From NCBI RefSeq assembly GCF_029533155.1, contig NZ_JAIZDB010000026.1, positions 1 through 43,068 of the forward strand: DNA of 43,068 nt. The letters are read 5' to 3'. Of this stretch, positions 1 to 7,685 are shown in pieces (the first letter of the stretch is position 1; every line of letters starts with the position of its first letter). Below the pieces are notes generated by a model, which made no database searches, had not been told where the DNA came from, and worked only from the letters and a program-made list of their open reading frames with translations. Source of the DNA: Psychrobacillus antarcticus (GTDB lineage: Bacteria > Bacillota > Bacilli > Bacillales_A > Planococcaceae). Position numbers and translations under genes: made by a program.

Positions 1-219
1 TATCAATATGAAATGATCCCAGGTGGAGGAACTGATGCAGGTTCTATGCATATTTCTGTAAATGGTGTACCTTCTCTTGCGATTGGTGTTGCAACTCGCT
101 ATATACATTCGCATGCAGGAATACTGCATAGAGACGACTATGAAAACACGGTAAAACTGATTGTAGAAGTGATAAAAAAATTAGATCGTGATGCTGTAAA
201 CAAAATCACCTTCGGTTAA
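1..219 (+). CDS. M42 family metallopeptidase (glutamyl aminopeptidase/endoglucanase type), C-terminal fragment
   Basis: The window opens inside this gene; reading frame 1 runs from the first base to a TAA at 217-219, giving the last 72 residues. The text GGGTDAG followed by the ARYIHS-like segment ([18 protein letters not shown]) is the signature end of M42 di-metal aminopeptidases (YtoP/FrvX/YsdC group). In that family the His of RYIHS helps bind the active-site metal. These enzymes are cytosolic and trim peptides from the N-terminus. The N-terminal two thirds lie outside the window, so which of the Bacillus M42 paralogues it is (YtoP is my best guess) cannot be settled. A strong terminator follows at once, so argF is a separate transcription unit. 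Confidence 0.9.
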   Translation, partial: YQYEMIPGGGTDAGSMHISVNGVPSLAIGVATRYIHSHAGILHRDDYENTVKLIVEVIKKLDRDAVNKITFG

Positions 220-226
220 ATACTAG

Positions 227-267
227 CGTTTAAAGGATTCTAAGCATAATTTCCTTTAAACGTTTTT
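227..267 (+). terminator. Rho-independent terminator of the M42 peptidase gene
   Basis: An 11-bp perfect stem, CGTTTAAAGGA (227-237) with TCCTTTAAACG (252-262), encloses a 14-nt loop and is followed by a TTTTTATT tract. It begins 8 nt after the stop codon. Confidence 0.8.
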
Positions 268-296
268 ATTATTTTAATTAATGTATATAAATTCAC

Positions 297-325
297 TTGA
301 CTTTATAATTATTCAAACATATAAT
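297..325 (+). promoter_or_regulatory. Sigma-A promoter of argF
   Basis: TTGACT (297-302) and TATAAT (320-325) are separated by exactly 17 bp, close to the ideal vegetative promoter, 40 bp before the argF start. The very AT-rich flanks contain AATTATTCA-like stretches that could be an ArgR half site, but I could not make out a full arginine box. Confidence 0.75.
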
Positions 326-364
326 TATTATTACATAAATATACGGAAAAAGGAGTTTTTATAA

Positions 365-1330
365 ATGAAATTAATAGAATGGGCGAATTTAAAAGTAGTA
401 GATAGTTTGAAGGGGAAAGACTTATTGACGCTGTTAGATTACTCAAAGGAAGAGGTAAACGACTTAATACAGTTGGCTGTTGCGTTGAAGACGTTGACAA
501 AGGTTGGAAAATGTCCTCCTTTACTAGAAGGGAAAACGTTAGGTATGATTTTTGAAAAACATTCTACGCGTACAAGAATCTCCTTTGAAGTAGGTATGAA
601 GCAATTAGGTGGTAATGGTATGTTCATGAATGCACGTGATTTACAAATCGGTCGCGGTGAATCTGTATACGATACAGCTCATGTATTGTCCGGTTATTTA
701 GATGGAATCATGATCCGTGCCAACTCACATGAGATGGTTAAAGAGCTTGCCGAGCATGCTAGTATTCCTGTCATTAATGGATTAACAGACATTTTTCATC
801 CATGCCAAGCACTTGCAGACATCTTAACGATTCATGAAGTAAAAGGGGACACTTTTGGACTGAAGCTTGCCTATATCGGTGATGGAAATAATGTCGCGCA
901 TTCATTAGTTATAGCTGCAGCCTATATGGGTATGCATATTTCTGTAGCAACTCCTGTTGGCTATGAAGCTGATGTGCAAATACTAGAAAAAGCTAAAACT
1001 ATTGCCCTAAAAAACGGTGGTTCGTTATTCGTATCTAATGATCCTGTTGAAGCGGCTGTAAATGCAGATGTTGTTTATACAGATGTATGGACGTCGATGG
1101 GGCAAGAAGAGGAAGCAGCTAAAAGACTCACTGATTTTAAAGATTTCCAAATCAATGATAAGTTAGTCGCATATGCAAAACAAGATTATATGTTTTTACA
1201 TTGCTTACCAGCTCATCGTGAAGAAGAGGTTGCAAGTTCTGTCATTGATGGTCCGAATTCGTATATTTTCCAACAAGCAGAAAATCGCTTGCATGCACAA
1301 AAAGCAGTACTTGCATCAGTTATGGCTTAA
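365..1330 (+). CDS. argF: Ornithine carbamoyltransferase
   Basis: Catalyses carbamoyl phosphate + ornithine to citrulline + phosphate in arginine biosynthesis, in the cytosol. The 321-residue protein is of normal length and carries the family motifs: STRTR (residues 67-71, carbamoyl phosphate loop), HPCQ (145-148), SMGQ (244-247, ornithine loop) and HCLPAHR (279-285, with the catalytic Cys). The ATG is preceded by AAAAAGGAG at a proper distance. The gene stands alone, with its own promoter and a terminator about 110 bp downstream, and not in an arginine operon. A catabolic OTC (arcB) has the same fold, but no arcA or arcC is next to it, so the biosynthetic role is favoured. Confidence 0.95.
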   Translation: MKLIEWANLKVVDSLKGKDLLTLLDYSKEEVNDLIQLAVALKTLTKVGKCPPLLEGKTLGMIFEKHSTRTRISFEVGMKQLGGNGMFMNARDLQIGRGESVYDTAHVLSGYLDGIMIRANSHEMVKELAEHASIPVINGLTDIFHPCQALADILTIHEVKGDTFGLKLAYIGDGNNVAHSLVIAAAYMGMHISVATPVGYEADVQILEKAKTIALKNGGSLFVSNDPVEAAVNADVVYTDVWTSMGQEEEAAKRLTDFKDFQINDKLVAYAKQDYMFLHCLPAHREEEVASSVIDGPNSYIFQQAENRLHAQKAVLASVMA

Positions 1331-1436
1331 AGTAGTTTCACCAAATGGCCAAGACAGGGTTTGTTTTGTCATTTGACATGATAAATATTTCCGTGATGTC
1401 GTTTATCAAGATGGATAACTTCATCACTACATAGGA

Positions 1437-1472
1437 AGAGTGATTCGGGAGACGCTGAATCACTCTTTATTA
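1437..1472 (+). terminator. Rho-independent terminator downstream of argF
   Basis: A 10-bp perfect stem, AGAGTGATTC (1437-1446) with GAATCACTCT (1457-1466), has a 10-nt loop and a TTATTATTT tail. The 105 bp between the argF stop and this hairpin shows no gene. Confidence 0.75.
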
Positions 1473-1617
1473 TTTGTCTAAAATTATCTATAGTTATTTT
1501 CAAAGCTATGTTGCATCTCCACAAGATGAAATCTCCAATACTCTTCTTTCCGGGCTTAAGTCAACGGAAATTTTAAGGCCGTCCATTTCTAAGTTAAACT
1601 ACATAAAAGAAAATAAT

Positions 1618-1646
1618 TGAAACGTTTTTCATGCTTGCTTTATCTA
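1618..1646 (+). promoter_or_regulatory. Candidate ECF-type promoter of the sigma/anti-sigma pair
   Basis: TGAAAC (1618-1623) matches the -35 element of many Bacillus ECF sigma factors. After 17 bp comes TATCTA (1641-1646), which only partly resembles the CGTCTA/CGTATA -10 element. Autoregulation is usual for such operons, so this fits, but the -10 is weak. Its position means an ATG at 1631 would lie inside the promoter, which supports the later TTG start of the sigma gene. Confidence 0.45.
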
Positions 1647-1678
1647 ATGGTTATAAGAAGAAAGGAGGGGTCTATAAA

Positions 1679-2203
1679 TTGTCCGATATAAAGAAAGTAC
1701 AACGAGCTAAGAAGGGGAATCATAAGGCATTTCAAGAACTGATTGATATAGAAAAAGTGAAGCTTTACAAAATGGCCTATATGTACATGAAGAACGAAGA
1801 GGATGCGTTGGAGGTTTTTCAGGAAACCGTTTATAAGTCTTTTATTTCTATAAAAAACTTGAAGGACGAACGTTACTTTGCCACTTGGCTGACTCGTATT
1901 CTTATTAATACAGCCTTAGATCTAATAAAAAAGAAGAGCCGAGTAATTCCTATGGATAGAGAGACTTTAGAGAGTAAAGTAAATCCTTATATAACACCTG
2001 AAAAAGATCCAGATTTACTTCAAGCGGTTATGAAGCTAGAAGAAAAATATAAAACCGTACTTATCTTACGGTTTTATAGAGATTATACCATTAAGCAAAT
2101 AGCGGATTTTTTAGAATACCCGGAAGGTACAGTGAAGACTAATATACATCGAGGAATTAATCAATTACGAGAAAAGCTGAAGGAGGAATGTGTAAATGAG
2201 TAA
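1679..2203 (+). CDS. ECF-type RNA polymerase sigma factor
   Basis: A 174-residue sigma-70 family protein of the extracytoplasmic-function class. Region 2 lies near residues 15-85 (the AYMYMKNEEDALEVFQET and FATWLTRILINTALDLIKKK segments) and region 4 helix-turn-helix near 125-170 (YTIKQIADFLEYPEGTVKTNIHRG segment). I chose the TTG at 1679 because AAAGGAGGGG sits at the right distance (1661-1670); an in-frame ATG at 1631 has no such site and falls in the putative promoter. The gene overlaps the next one by 8 bp (ATGAGTAA), so the two are translationally coupled. Family knowledge says the partner anti-sigma holds it at the membrane until a cell-envelope signal arrives; the signal here is unknown. 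Confidence 0.88.
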   Translation: MSDIKKVQRAKKGNHKAFQELIDIEKVKLYKMAYMYMKNEEDALEVFQETVYKSFISIKNLKDERYFATWLTRILINTALDLIKKKSRVIPMDRETLESKVNPYITPEKDPDLLQAVMKLEEKYKTVLILRFYRDYTIKQIADFLEYPEGTVKTNIHRGINQLREKLKEECVNE

Positions 2204-3506
2204 ACAATGGCCAGATCTAAAAAAAGAAATGGACAAAATATCAGTTCCAATGGATAAGCTCGATTCCATCATTTCTAGTACGCTTAAACCTAATAAAAAG
2301 AAAAAACCTTTTAAGAAAATGACATTCTATTTTGTTAGTGCAGCAATTTTAATTATTGGAATTTTTATAAGTACAGCTAGTGTCTCTCCTGCTATGGCAA
2401 AGATTGCTGCACAAGTTCCAATTATAGGTACATTTTTTAATGACGTGCAGGATGAAGGGTTAAAAATAGCAGGGCAAAAAGGATTAACACAGGTTGTAGA
2501 TCAATCGTCAAAAGATAACGGTATTACCTTAACGATGAATGAAATCTTTTATGATGGAACCAGACTAACCTTTGGATACACCCAAGAATCGTTATTCGCC
2601 ATTGGTGAACTAGAAAGACCGAATATTAAAGTGAACGGAAAAGAAATTAACTTTAGTTCTAGCTCTTCAGGAGATTTTATTACGCCACAGAAGTACAAGG
2701 GAATGATCGATATAAATCCAACAGAAGAACTGCCAGAAGAATTTGAGATCAGTATTATAATCGACGCAATTGGTATTGTTGCAGGAAAGTGGGAATTTAA
2801 CTTTCCAGTGGAACAATCAAATGAAGTAACAGTGATTAGACCGGAGAAAGTAATAATGATAGATAAGGCAGAAGTCAAAATATCATCGCTGAAACTTGGT
2901 CCTGCTGGTACTGATCTTGCTGTTCAAGTAATCGCGAGGGAAGAAGAGTCGAAGGTAGATCCATTTGATTTGAACTTTTTTGTAGTAGATGAACATAACA
3001 ATGTGTTAGATGCAGTTAGCGGTAGTGGTCATGGGGATACAGAAGATGGAATGATAAAAGCTACACTTGATTTTCTTTTTAATCCTCTGAAAGAAGGAGT
3101 AAAAAAAGTGAGCGTTATTCCTTATACATTTTCAGAACCACTTGGTGGATCTGAAATGGTGAAGGTGGATGTAAATCAACAAGAATTTCCTTTTACGTTG
3201 AGTCAAGGTGATTTCGGAGATATTATTATTAAAGATATTCAGTATAAAAAAGATCAAATAATTGTCTACTTTGACGTACAAAGTGATGAAATTTATGATA
3301 ACAGACTATCTAGAAATCCAATAGCGCTTGAGGATGCAAGTGGACATAATTTAATGCTAGAGGACGCTCCTTTTGCAGAAAAAATAGAAGGCAACAGCTT
3401 TAAACAAGTATTTAAAATGAGTGAGAAAAAAGGTCTGCAGCTAGTTACATTTGAGTATCCAAAACCAATAACATACGAAGCATTTGAAATAGAATTACCT
3501 CAATAG
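2196..3506 (+). CDS. DUF4179-type membrane-anchored anti-sigma factor
   Basis: A 436-residue protein with a lysine-rich cytoplasmic head (residues 1-41), one transmembrane helix (about 42-60) and a large extracellular domain of beta-rich sequence. The segment after the helix (SPAMAKIAAQVPIIGTFFNDVQ-like) is typical of DUF4179 proteins, which are encoded beside ECF sigma factors in Bacilli. The start ATG overlaps the sigma gene end and has AGGAGG 10 nt upstream. By analogy the short head binds the sigma factor and the outer domain senses envelope stress or is cleaved; this is inference from genomic context. A good terminator follows, so the operon has two genes. Confidence 0.82.
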   Translation: MSKQWPDLKKEMDKISVPMDKLDSIISSTLKPNKKKKPFKKMTFYFVSAAILIIGIFISTASVSPAMAKIAAQVPIIGTFFNDVQDEGLKIAGQKGLTQVVDQSSKDNGITLTMNEIFYDGTRLTFGYTQESLFAIGELERPNIKVNGKEINFSSSSSGDFITPQKYKGMIDINPTEELPEEFEISIIIDAIGIVAGKWEFNFPVEQSNEVTVIRPEKVIMIDKAEVKISSLKLGPAGTDLAVQVIAREEESKVDPFDLNFFVVDEHNNVLDAVSGSGHGDTEDGMIKATLDFLFNPLKEGVKKVSVIPYTFSEPLGGSEMVKVDVNQQEFPFTLSQGDFGDIIIKDIQYKKDQIIVYFDVQSDEIYDNRLSRNPIALEDASGHNLMLEDAPFAEKIEGNSFKQVFKMSEKKGLQLVTFEYPKPITYEAFEIELPQ

Positions 3507-3527
3507 TAAACAAAAAAAGGTGAAAAA

Positions 3528-3577
3528 TAAAACTGCCTTACTGTCATTTATGACTAGTAAAGCAGTTTTATTTTTAT
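3528..3577 (+). terminator. Terminator of the sigma/anti-sigma operon
   Basis: TAAAACTGC (3528-3536) pairs with GCAGTTTTA (3562-3570), with additional inner pairing TTACT/AGTAA, and is followed by TTTTTATATA. The hairpin lies between convergent genes and its A-rich left side could also serve the minus-strand transporter gene. Confidence 0.75.
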
Positions 3578-3628
3578 ATAAAGCCACTGAGCATTTATTA
3601 AGTAAACATTATTAAGAATTTTTCTAAG

Positions 3629-4609
3629 TTATACTTGAGACTGAGTGTTATCTGAGATAATAACTTCCTTATTAACCTTTTCTATCACTGGACGTTTAGA
3701 CCAGTAAGTTGCTAAAATCGGTCCAGAAATATTATGCCATACAGCTCCTAATGCACTTGGTAAGGCTGCAAGTGGCCCTAAATGTGCAGTTGCAAGTGCA
3801 ACACCTAAACCAGAATTTTGCATCCCAACTTCAATAGAGATAGCGCGGCGGTCTTGCACGGATAAACCCATGAATTTTGCCGCATAATACCCTAACAATA
3901 AACCTGCTCCATTATGCAAGAATACTCCTAAAAACACTAACAAACCAGCAGAAGCAATATTATTTACATTGCCAGCTACAACGGCAGAAACAATCGTTAT
4001 AATTGCTAATACAGAAATTAACGGTACCACGTTTAAACTTTTCTCTACAACAGTAGGGAACAATTTTTTCACTAATAATCCAAGTACGATTGGAATAATA
4101 ATTACTTGCATGATTGACGTAAACATAGCAATTGCATTTACAGGCATCCATTGTCCAGCAAATAAAAGCAATAATGCTGGTGTTAATAGAGGAGCTAGCA
4201 GAGTAGAGAATGATGTCATCGTTATAGACAGCGGAACATTCCCTTTAGCTAAATAAACCATCACATTGGAAGCAGTTCCTCCAGGAACAGAACCAAGTAA
4301 TACAAGGCCGGCTGCTAATTCGGCAGGCAAATTTAATATATAAGCAATGGTAAAAGCTGTAATGGGCATGATGACAAATTGTGCAATGACACCGAAGATT
4401 ACAGGTTTAGGGTTTGTTAAGATTAATTTGAAATCGACAGCCTTCAATGTAAGACCCATACCAAACATAACAATACCTAGTAAAATCGTAATATACTCAC
4501 CAAATGGTAAAAACGTTTCCGGAATAAAAAATGCTACTACTGCAACGATAATAACGAGAAAAGCAAAATACTTACCTGCAAAATTACTAATTGATTCTAA
4601 CAATTTCAT
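3629..4609 (-). CDS. Bile acid:sodium symporter (BASS/YocS) family transporter
   Basis: A 326-residue membrane protein with about ten hydrophobic segments. It has the BASS hallmarks FGMGLTL, GLVLLGSVPGGTASNVMVYLAKGN and, late in the protein, the EVGMQNSGLGVALA segment that forms the sodium/substrate crossover region. I chose the ATG at 4609 over an upstream GTG at 4618 because AGGTG lies 6-7 nt before the ATG. It begins 1 nt after the stop of the upstream flavoprotein gene, so the two are translationally coupled. BASS proteins import organic anions with sodium; plant BASS6 handles glycolate and other members carry pyruvate or pantoate. With a glycolate/lactate-oxidase-like partner, a small monocarboxylate is the likely cargo (inference). 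Confidence 0.88.
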   Translation of the reverse strand: MKLLESISNFAGKYFAFLVIIVAVVAFFIPETFLPFGEYITILLGIVMFGMGLTLKAVDFKLILTNPKPVIFGVIAQFVIMPITAFTIAYILNLPAELAAGLVLLGSVPGGTASNVMVYLAKGNVPLSITMTSFSTLLAPLLTPALLLLFAGQWMPVNAIAMFTSIMQVIIIPIVLGLLVKKLFPTVVEKSLNVVPLISVLAIITIVSAVVAGNVNNIASAGLLVFLGVFLHNGAGLLLGYYAAKFMGLSVQDRRAISIEVGMQNSGLGVALATAHLGPLAALPSALGAVWHNISGPILATYWSKRPVIEKVNKEVIISDNTQSQV

Positions 4610-4610
4610 G

Positions 4611-6005
4611 TTATACACCTGGACTTTCTATTTTTACGATTTTTTGTGGATTTAAAATATTGTTAGGATCAAGTGCAATTTTAATTTTTTCCATCACTTG
4701 TAAGGCAGCACCGTGTTCCAAAGTTTGGTATTTTTGTTTACCAATTCCAACCCCATGTTCACCTGTACAAGTTCCGTTGCGATCCAGCGCATAATGCACT
4801 ATTTTTTCATTGAAAGAATCTGCTTTCTCTACTTCTTCCGCATCATTCATATCAATCATTATAATCGCATGGAAATTACCATCTCCGACATGTCCAGTAA
4901 GTCCACCAATAAGACCATTAGAGTTTAACTCATTTCGTGCATATACCACTGCATCAGCTAGCTCGGATATAGGAACACAAACATCTGTCACCATCATTTT
5001 TTTCCCAACATTGCTATGAATATAAGCATAGGCTAAATTATGTCTTGCATCCCAAAGCTTCGTGCGTGCTGTGTTATCCGTTTCAAACTGAATTTCCTCA
5101 CAGCCTTGGTCTTCCATTATTTCTTTTGTAAACTCGACATCCTGTTTTAAACCTGCTTCATTGCCATCAAACTCTAAAAATAAGGTCGGTCTTTCAGCGT
5201 AATTCGTTTCGCTAAAGCGATTTACTTGGCGGATGGATTCTTCATCGACCAATTCCACACGAGCAATTGGAATTCCAGCTTGTAAAATAGAAGTAACGGC
5301 TTCTACCGCGCTTTGAACAGAAGGGAAAACTGCCCGAGCTGCTGTAGTAAATTCAGGTATGCCATATACTCTTAATGTCAGTTCTGTAAAACACCCAAGT
5401 GTCCCTTCAGAACCAACAAATAATCCATTTAAATGATATCCAGACGCCGATTTTGCCGCTAGGCTTCCCGTGTGGATAATAGTCCCATCTGCGAGGACAA
5501 CTTCTAAATCACGAACCTGATCACGCATCACGCCATATTTAACAGTTGTTGTCCCACTTGCATTAGTGGCAGCCATTCCGCCGAGTGTTGCATCTGCGCC
5601 TGGATCTACGGAGAAGAATAATCCATACTTTTTAAGCTCTTTATTTAATTGAGTACGTGTTACACCAGGTTGCACTTTTACAAGTAGGTCATTTTCTCGG
5701 ACCTGTAATATTTTATCCATTAACGAAAAATCTATCGTAATCCCGTTATCATTCGGAATTATATGACCTTCTAAACTGGTGCCACGTCCAAAAGGGATAA
5801 CTGGGATCTGAAAATTATTAGCTAGTTTCATAATTTCACTAACCTCATTCGTGCTTTTAGGAAATACAACTATATCTGGAATACCTCCTTGATGATACGA
5901 CTCATCTTTACTATGTAATTCTCTCACGGTTAGATTGACCGAAACCTGTTCATCGTCTAAAAACTTCTTTAATTCCAATAAAATACTTTCGCTGGATTTC
6001 CTCAC
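4611..6005 (-). CDS. glcD: FAD-linked 2-hydroxyacid oxidase (GlcD / D-lactate dehydrogenase type)
   Basis: A 464-residue flavoprotein of the VAO/FAD_binding_4 family. The PFGRGTSLEGH segment (residues 71-81) and the DPGADATLGGMAATNASG segment bind FAD. HVGDGNFHA and TGEHGVG in the C-terminal cap are the metal/substrate motifs shared by glycolate oxidase subunit D and mitochondrial-type D-lactate dehydrogenase. It should oxidise glycolate, D-lactate or a related D-2-hydroxyacid and pass electrons to the respiratory chain. The GTG start at 6005 has AAAGAGG 8 nt upstream. Position next to sspI matches B. subtilis ysfC (glcD), but no glcF iron-sulphur partner is present; a BASS transporter follows instead. 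Substrate cannot be decided from sequence alone. Confidence 0.87.
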   Translation of the reverse strand: MRKSSESILLELKKFLDDEQVSVNLTVRELHSKDESYHQGGIPDIVVFPKSTNEVSEIMKLANNFQIPVIPFGRGTSLEGHIIPNDNGITIDFSLMDKILQVRENDLLVKVQPGVTRTQLNKELKKYGLFFSVDPGADATLGGMAATNASGTTTVKYGVMRDQVRDLEVVLADGTIIHTGSLAAKSASGYHLNGLFVGSEGTLGCFTELTLRVYGIPEFTTAARAVFPSVQSAVEAVTSILQAGIPIARVELVDEESIRQVNRFSETNYAERPTLFLEFDGNEAGLKQDVEFTKEIMEDQGCEEIQFETDNTARTKLWDARHNLAYAYIHSNVGKKMMVTDVCVPISELADAVVYARNELNSNGLIGGLTGHVGDGNFHAIIMIDMNDAEEVEKADSFNEKIVHYALDRNGTCTGEHGVGIGKQKYQTLEHGAALQVMEKIKIALDPNNILNPQKIVKIESPGV

Positions 6006-6047
6006 TCTATTCGCCTCTTTAGTATAATAATATATTTATTAGAATAT

Positions 6048-6062
6048 TTGGAACGATTCCAA
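6048..6062. promoter_or_regulatory. Dyad operator candidate at the glcD transcription start
   Basis: TTGGAACGATTCCAA is a 15-bp dyad with 6-bp arms around a 3-bp centre. It lies 8-22 bp downstream of the minus-strand -10 element at 6070-6075, over the expected start point, where a repressor would block transcription. The regulator is not identified and none is encoded beside it. Confidence 0.5.
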
Positions 6063-6069
6063 TAAAACA

Positions 6070-6098
6070 ATTATAAGCAGTAATAATAAAAAGGTAAA
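6070..6098 (-). promoter_or_regulatory. Promoter of the glcD-transporter operon
   Basis: On the minus strand TTTACC (6098-6093) and TATAAT (6075-6070) are 17 bp apart, about 65 bp upstream of the GTG start. Further upstream TGTAAGCGGTTAACA (6176-6190) looks like a catabolite-responsive element with one base too many, so CcpA control is only a weak possibility. Confidence 0.65.
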
Positions 6099-6219
6099 CT
6101 ATATTATTGTATTTTCTGGTTATAAAAGTATTTTGATATATTGCATATTTGCATGGGAGACCCATTTGATAACGTTGTAAGCGGTTAACAGTTTTCGGGA
6201 TATATTTTTATTAAATTCA

Positions 6220-6253
6220 AAATTCCGTGAAGATTTTAGTCTCCACGGAATTT
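6220..6253 (-). terminator. Terminator of sspI
   Basis: AAATTCCGTG (6220-6229) pairs with CACGGAATTT (6244-6253), with an inner AGA/TCT pairing. Read on the minus strand it follows the sspI stop within a few bases and ends in ATTTTGAATTT. The T run is modest. Confidence 0.65.
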
Positions 6254-6256
6254 CTT

Positions 6257-6466
6257 TCATTTTGCAAATGCAGTTTCTAATTCACTTAATACGGATTGTT
6301 TGTTTGATTCGTCTGTCATGTTCCACCATTTCTCGAAAAACACACCGAGCCCAGGTAGTAAATGTTCCTCGCCTTTTTGAATAGCATCTTCTACTACACC
6401 TCGAATATCTGTTGCCGTATGACCTTTCATATTAGCGGCTATCGCTTCTCTAATTTGAAAATCCAT
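6257..6466 (-). CDS. sspI: Small acid-soluble spore protein SspI
   Basis: A 69-residue protein matching the minor SASP family SspI: an N-terminal DFQIREAIAAN stretch, then the diagnostic EEHLLPGLGVFFEKWW segment. It is made in the developing spore and stored in the core. AAGGAG lies 8 nt before the ATG at 6466; in-frame ATG (6472) and GTG (6475) codons upstream are too close to, or within, that site. Its neighbours are the same as in B. subtilis (glcD on one side, ysgA-pheST on the other). A sigma-G promoter is expected upstream, but I could not identify a convincing one. Confidence 0.9.
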   Translation of the reverse strand: MDFQIREAIAANMKGHTATDIRGVVEDAIQKGEEHLLPGLGVFFEKWWNMTDESNKQSVLSELETAFAK

Positions 6467-6556
6467 TTTCATCACTCCTTGTAATTATCTTCTCCAAACT
6501 CTCGCAAGCTATACATGTTTTTGTTACACTTATATAAAAAAGGCGGTTACATATAT

Positions 6557-7321
6557 ATGAAACGAATTGAATCACCACAAAATGCTTTAGTAAAGCATTG
6601 GAAAAAATTATTAAGTGTCAGAAAAGAACGTGATAAAACAGGCGAGTTCATTATGGAAGGTTATCATTTGGTAGAAGAAGCGATAAAACAAAAAGAAAAT
6701 GTACTGACCATTATGATCAGTGACACAGCGAAAGTTCCGGAAAATTGGGATATAGAAAATATAGAAGTTGTAGAAATTAATGATGTGATAAAAAAAGAGC
6801 TAGCAGAAACAGAGCATACGCAAGGTATATTTGCGCACTGCAAACAACAAACTGTGGGTGAAGAAGCGCAAGTTCACTGGAATCGTCTATTATTAATAGA
6901 TGCTGTGCAGGATCCAGGAAATATCGGTACAATGATTCGAACTGCAGATGCGGCTGGAATTGACGCTGTTATTCTTGGAAAAGGCTCAGCGGATGCTTAT
7001 AATTCGAAAACGTTGCGTTCGGCACAAGGATCTCACTTTCATTTGCCAGTCATTAAAGGAGATCTCTCTTATTGGGTGGAGAAGTTGAAAGAACGAAACG
7101 TCACCGTATATGGTACAGCTTTTGAAAATTCTACCCCTTTTAATGAGGTTAAAAAAGAAGAATCATTTGCGTTAATCGTAGGTAATGAAGGAAGCGGTAT
7201 TAATAAGGAACTTCTCGGACAAACTGACCAAAATATTATCGTTCCGTTATTGGGACAAGCAGAATCATTAAACGTCGCAGTAGCAACAGGAATTCTGTTA
7301 TATGGACTTACTTTAAAATAA
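6557..7321 (+). CDS. ysgA: TrmH/SpoU family RNA 2'-O-methyltransferase (YsgA type)
   Basis: A 254-residue SPOUT-fold methyltransferase that should transfer a methyl group from S-adenosylmethionine to a ribose 2'-OH in rRNA or tRNA. The N-terminal 95 residues form the small substrate-binding domain typical of RlmB/TsnR. The C-terminal knot domain shows the three SpoU motifs: DPGNIGTMIRTADAAG, the LIVGNEGSGI segment, and PLLGQAESLNVAVATGILLY. The ATG at 6557 is favoured over an upstream in-frame codon at 6515 because an AAGGCGG site precedes it and because the family begins with IESPQNALVK. It is divergent from sspI and precedes the pheS leader, as in B. subtilis. The exact modified nucleotide is not predictable. 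Confidence 0.9.
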   Translation: MKRIESPQNALVKHWKKLLSVRKERDKTGEFIMEGYHLVEEAIKQKENVLTIMISDTAKVPENWDIENIEVVEINDVIKKELAETEHTQGIFAHCKQQTVGEEAQVHWNRLLLIDAVQDPGNIGTMIRTADAAGIDAVILGKGSADAYNSKTLRSAQGSHFHLPVIKGDLSYWVEKLKERNVTVYGTAFENSTPFNEVKKEESFALIVGNEGSGINKELLGQTDQNIIVPLLGQAESLNVAVATGILLYGLTLK

Positions 7322-7328
7322 ATCAGAC

Positions 7329-7357
7329 TTGAACAAAAATACAAAAGTCCGTATAAT
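7329..7357 (+). promoter_or_regulatory. Sigma-A promoter of the pheST T-box transcript
   Basis: TTGAAC (7329-7334) and TATAAT (7352-7357) are spaced by 17 bp. The predicted start near 7364 leaves a leader of about 320 nt containing the T-box. Confidence 0.8.
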
Positions 7358-7375
7358 GGACATAATATGATATAT

Positions 7376-7626
7376 AAAAGCTGTAATCGGGAAAAGTATA
7401 TATGTTCATTCGAAATAGAGGGATTTTACACCTTGACTGAAAGTGTAAATGGAGAATGCATATAGAAGTTCACCCCGCTAGCTGCCACCGGGACCAGCAA
7501 TTGCTGTAAAGGTGTGCCGGTGTAGAGCCGTTAGTCGAATTGAGTGATTGCACTTATTCTTGTGCAGTAATCAGGGTGGTACCGCGAAATTAGTCCTCGT
7601 CCCTTTTATAGGGGCGGGGTTTTTTG
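7376..7626 (+). promoter_or_regulatory. T-box riboswitch (tRNA-Phe responsive) upstream of pheS
   Basis: The conserved T-box AGGGTGGTACCGCG is at 7573-7586. It is followed by the terminator hairpin CCTCGTCCC (7595-7603) with GGGGCGGGG (7611-7619) and a T7 run. Stem I occupies about 7380-7500; the codon TTC at 7469-7471 followed by A is the likely specifier, fitting a phenylalanine leader. Uncharged tRNA-Phe would pair with the specifier and with the T-box bulge, stabilise the antiterminator and allow pheST transcription. Specifier assignment was by eye. Confidence 0.93.
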
Positions 7627-7685
7627 TTGTTTAATTTCAATCAGCCAAAACAGGTGAATTTGAATGAAAAGGAGATTATAAAAAC

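Noticed and set aside
3969-4256. Plus-strand frame of 95 codons inside the transporter gene
   Set aside because: Antisense to a clear membrane protein gene, no ribosome site, composition expected from the opposite strand.
6176-6190. cre-like site TGTAAGCGGTTAACA near glcD
   Set aside because: One base too many for the CcpA consensus on either strand, and over 100 bp upstream of the likely promoter.
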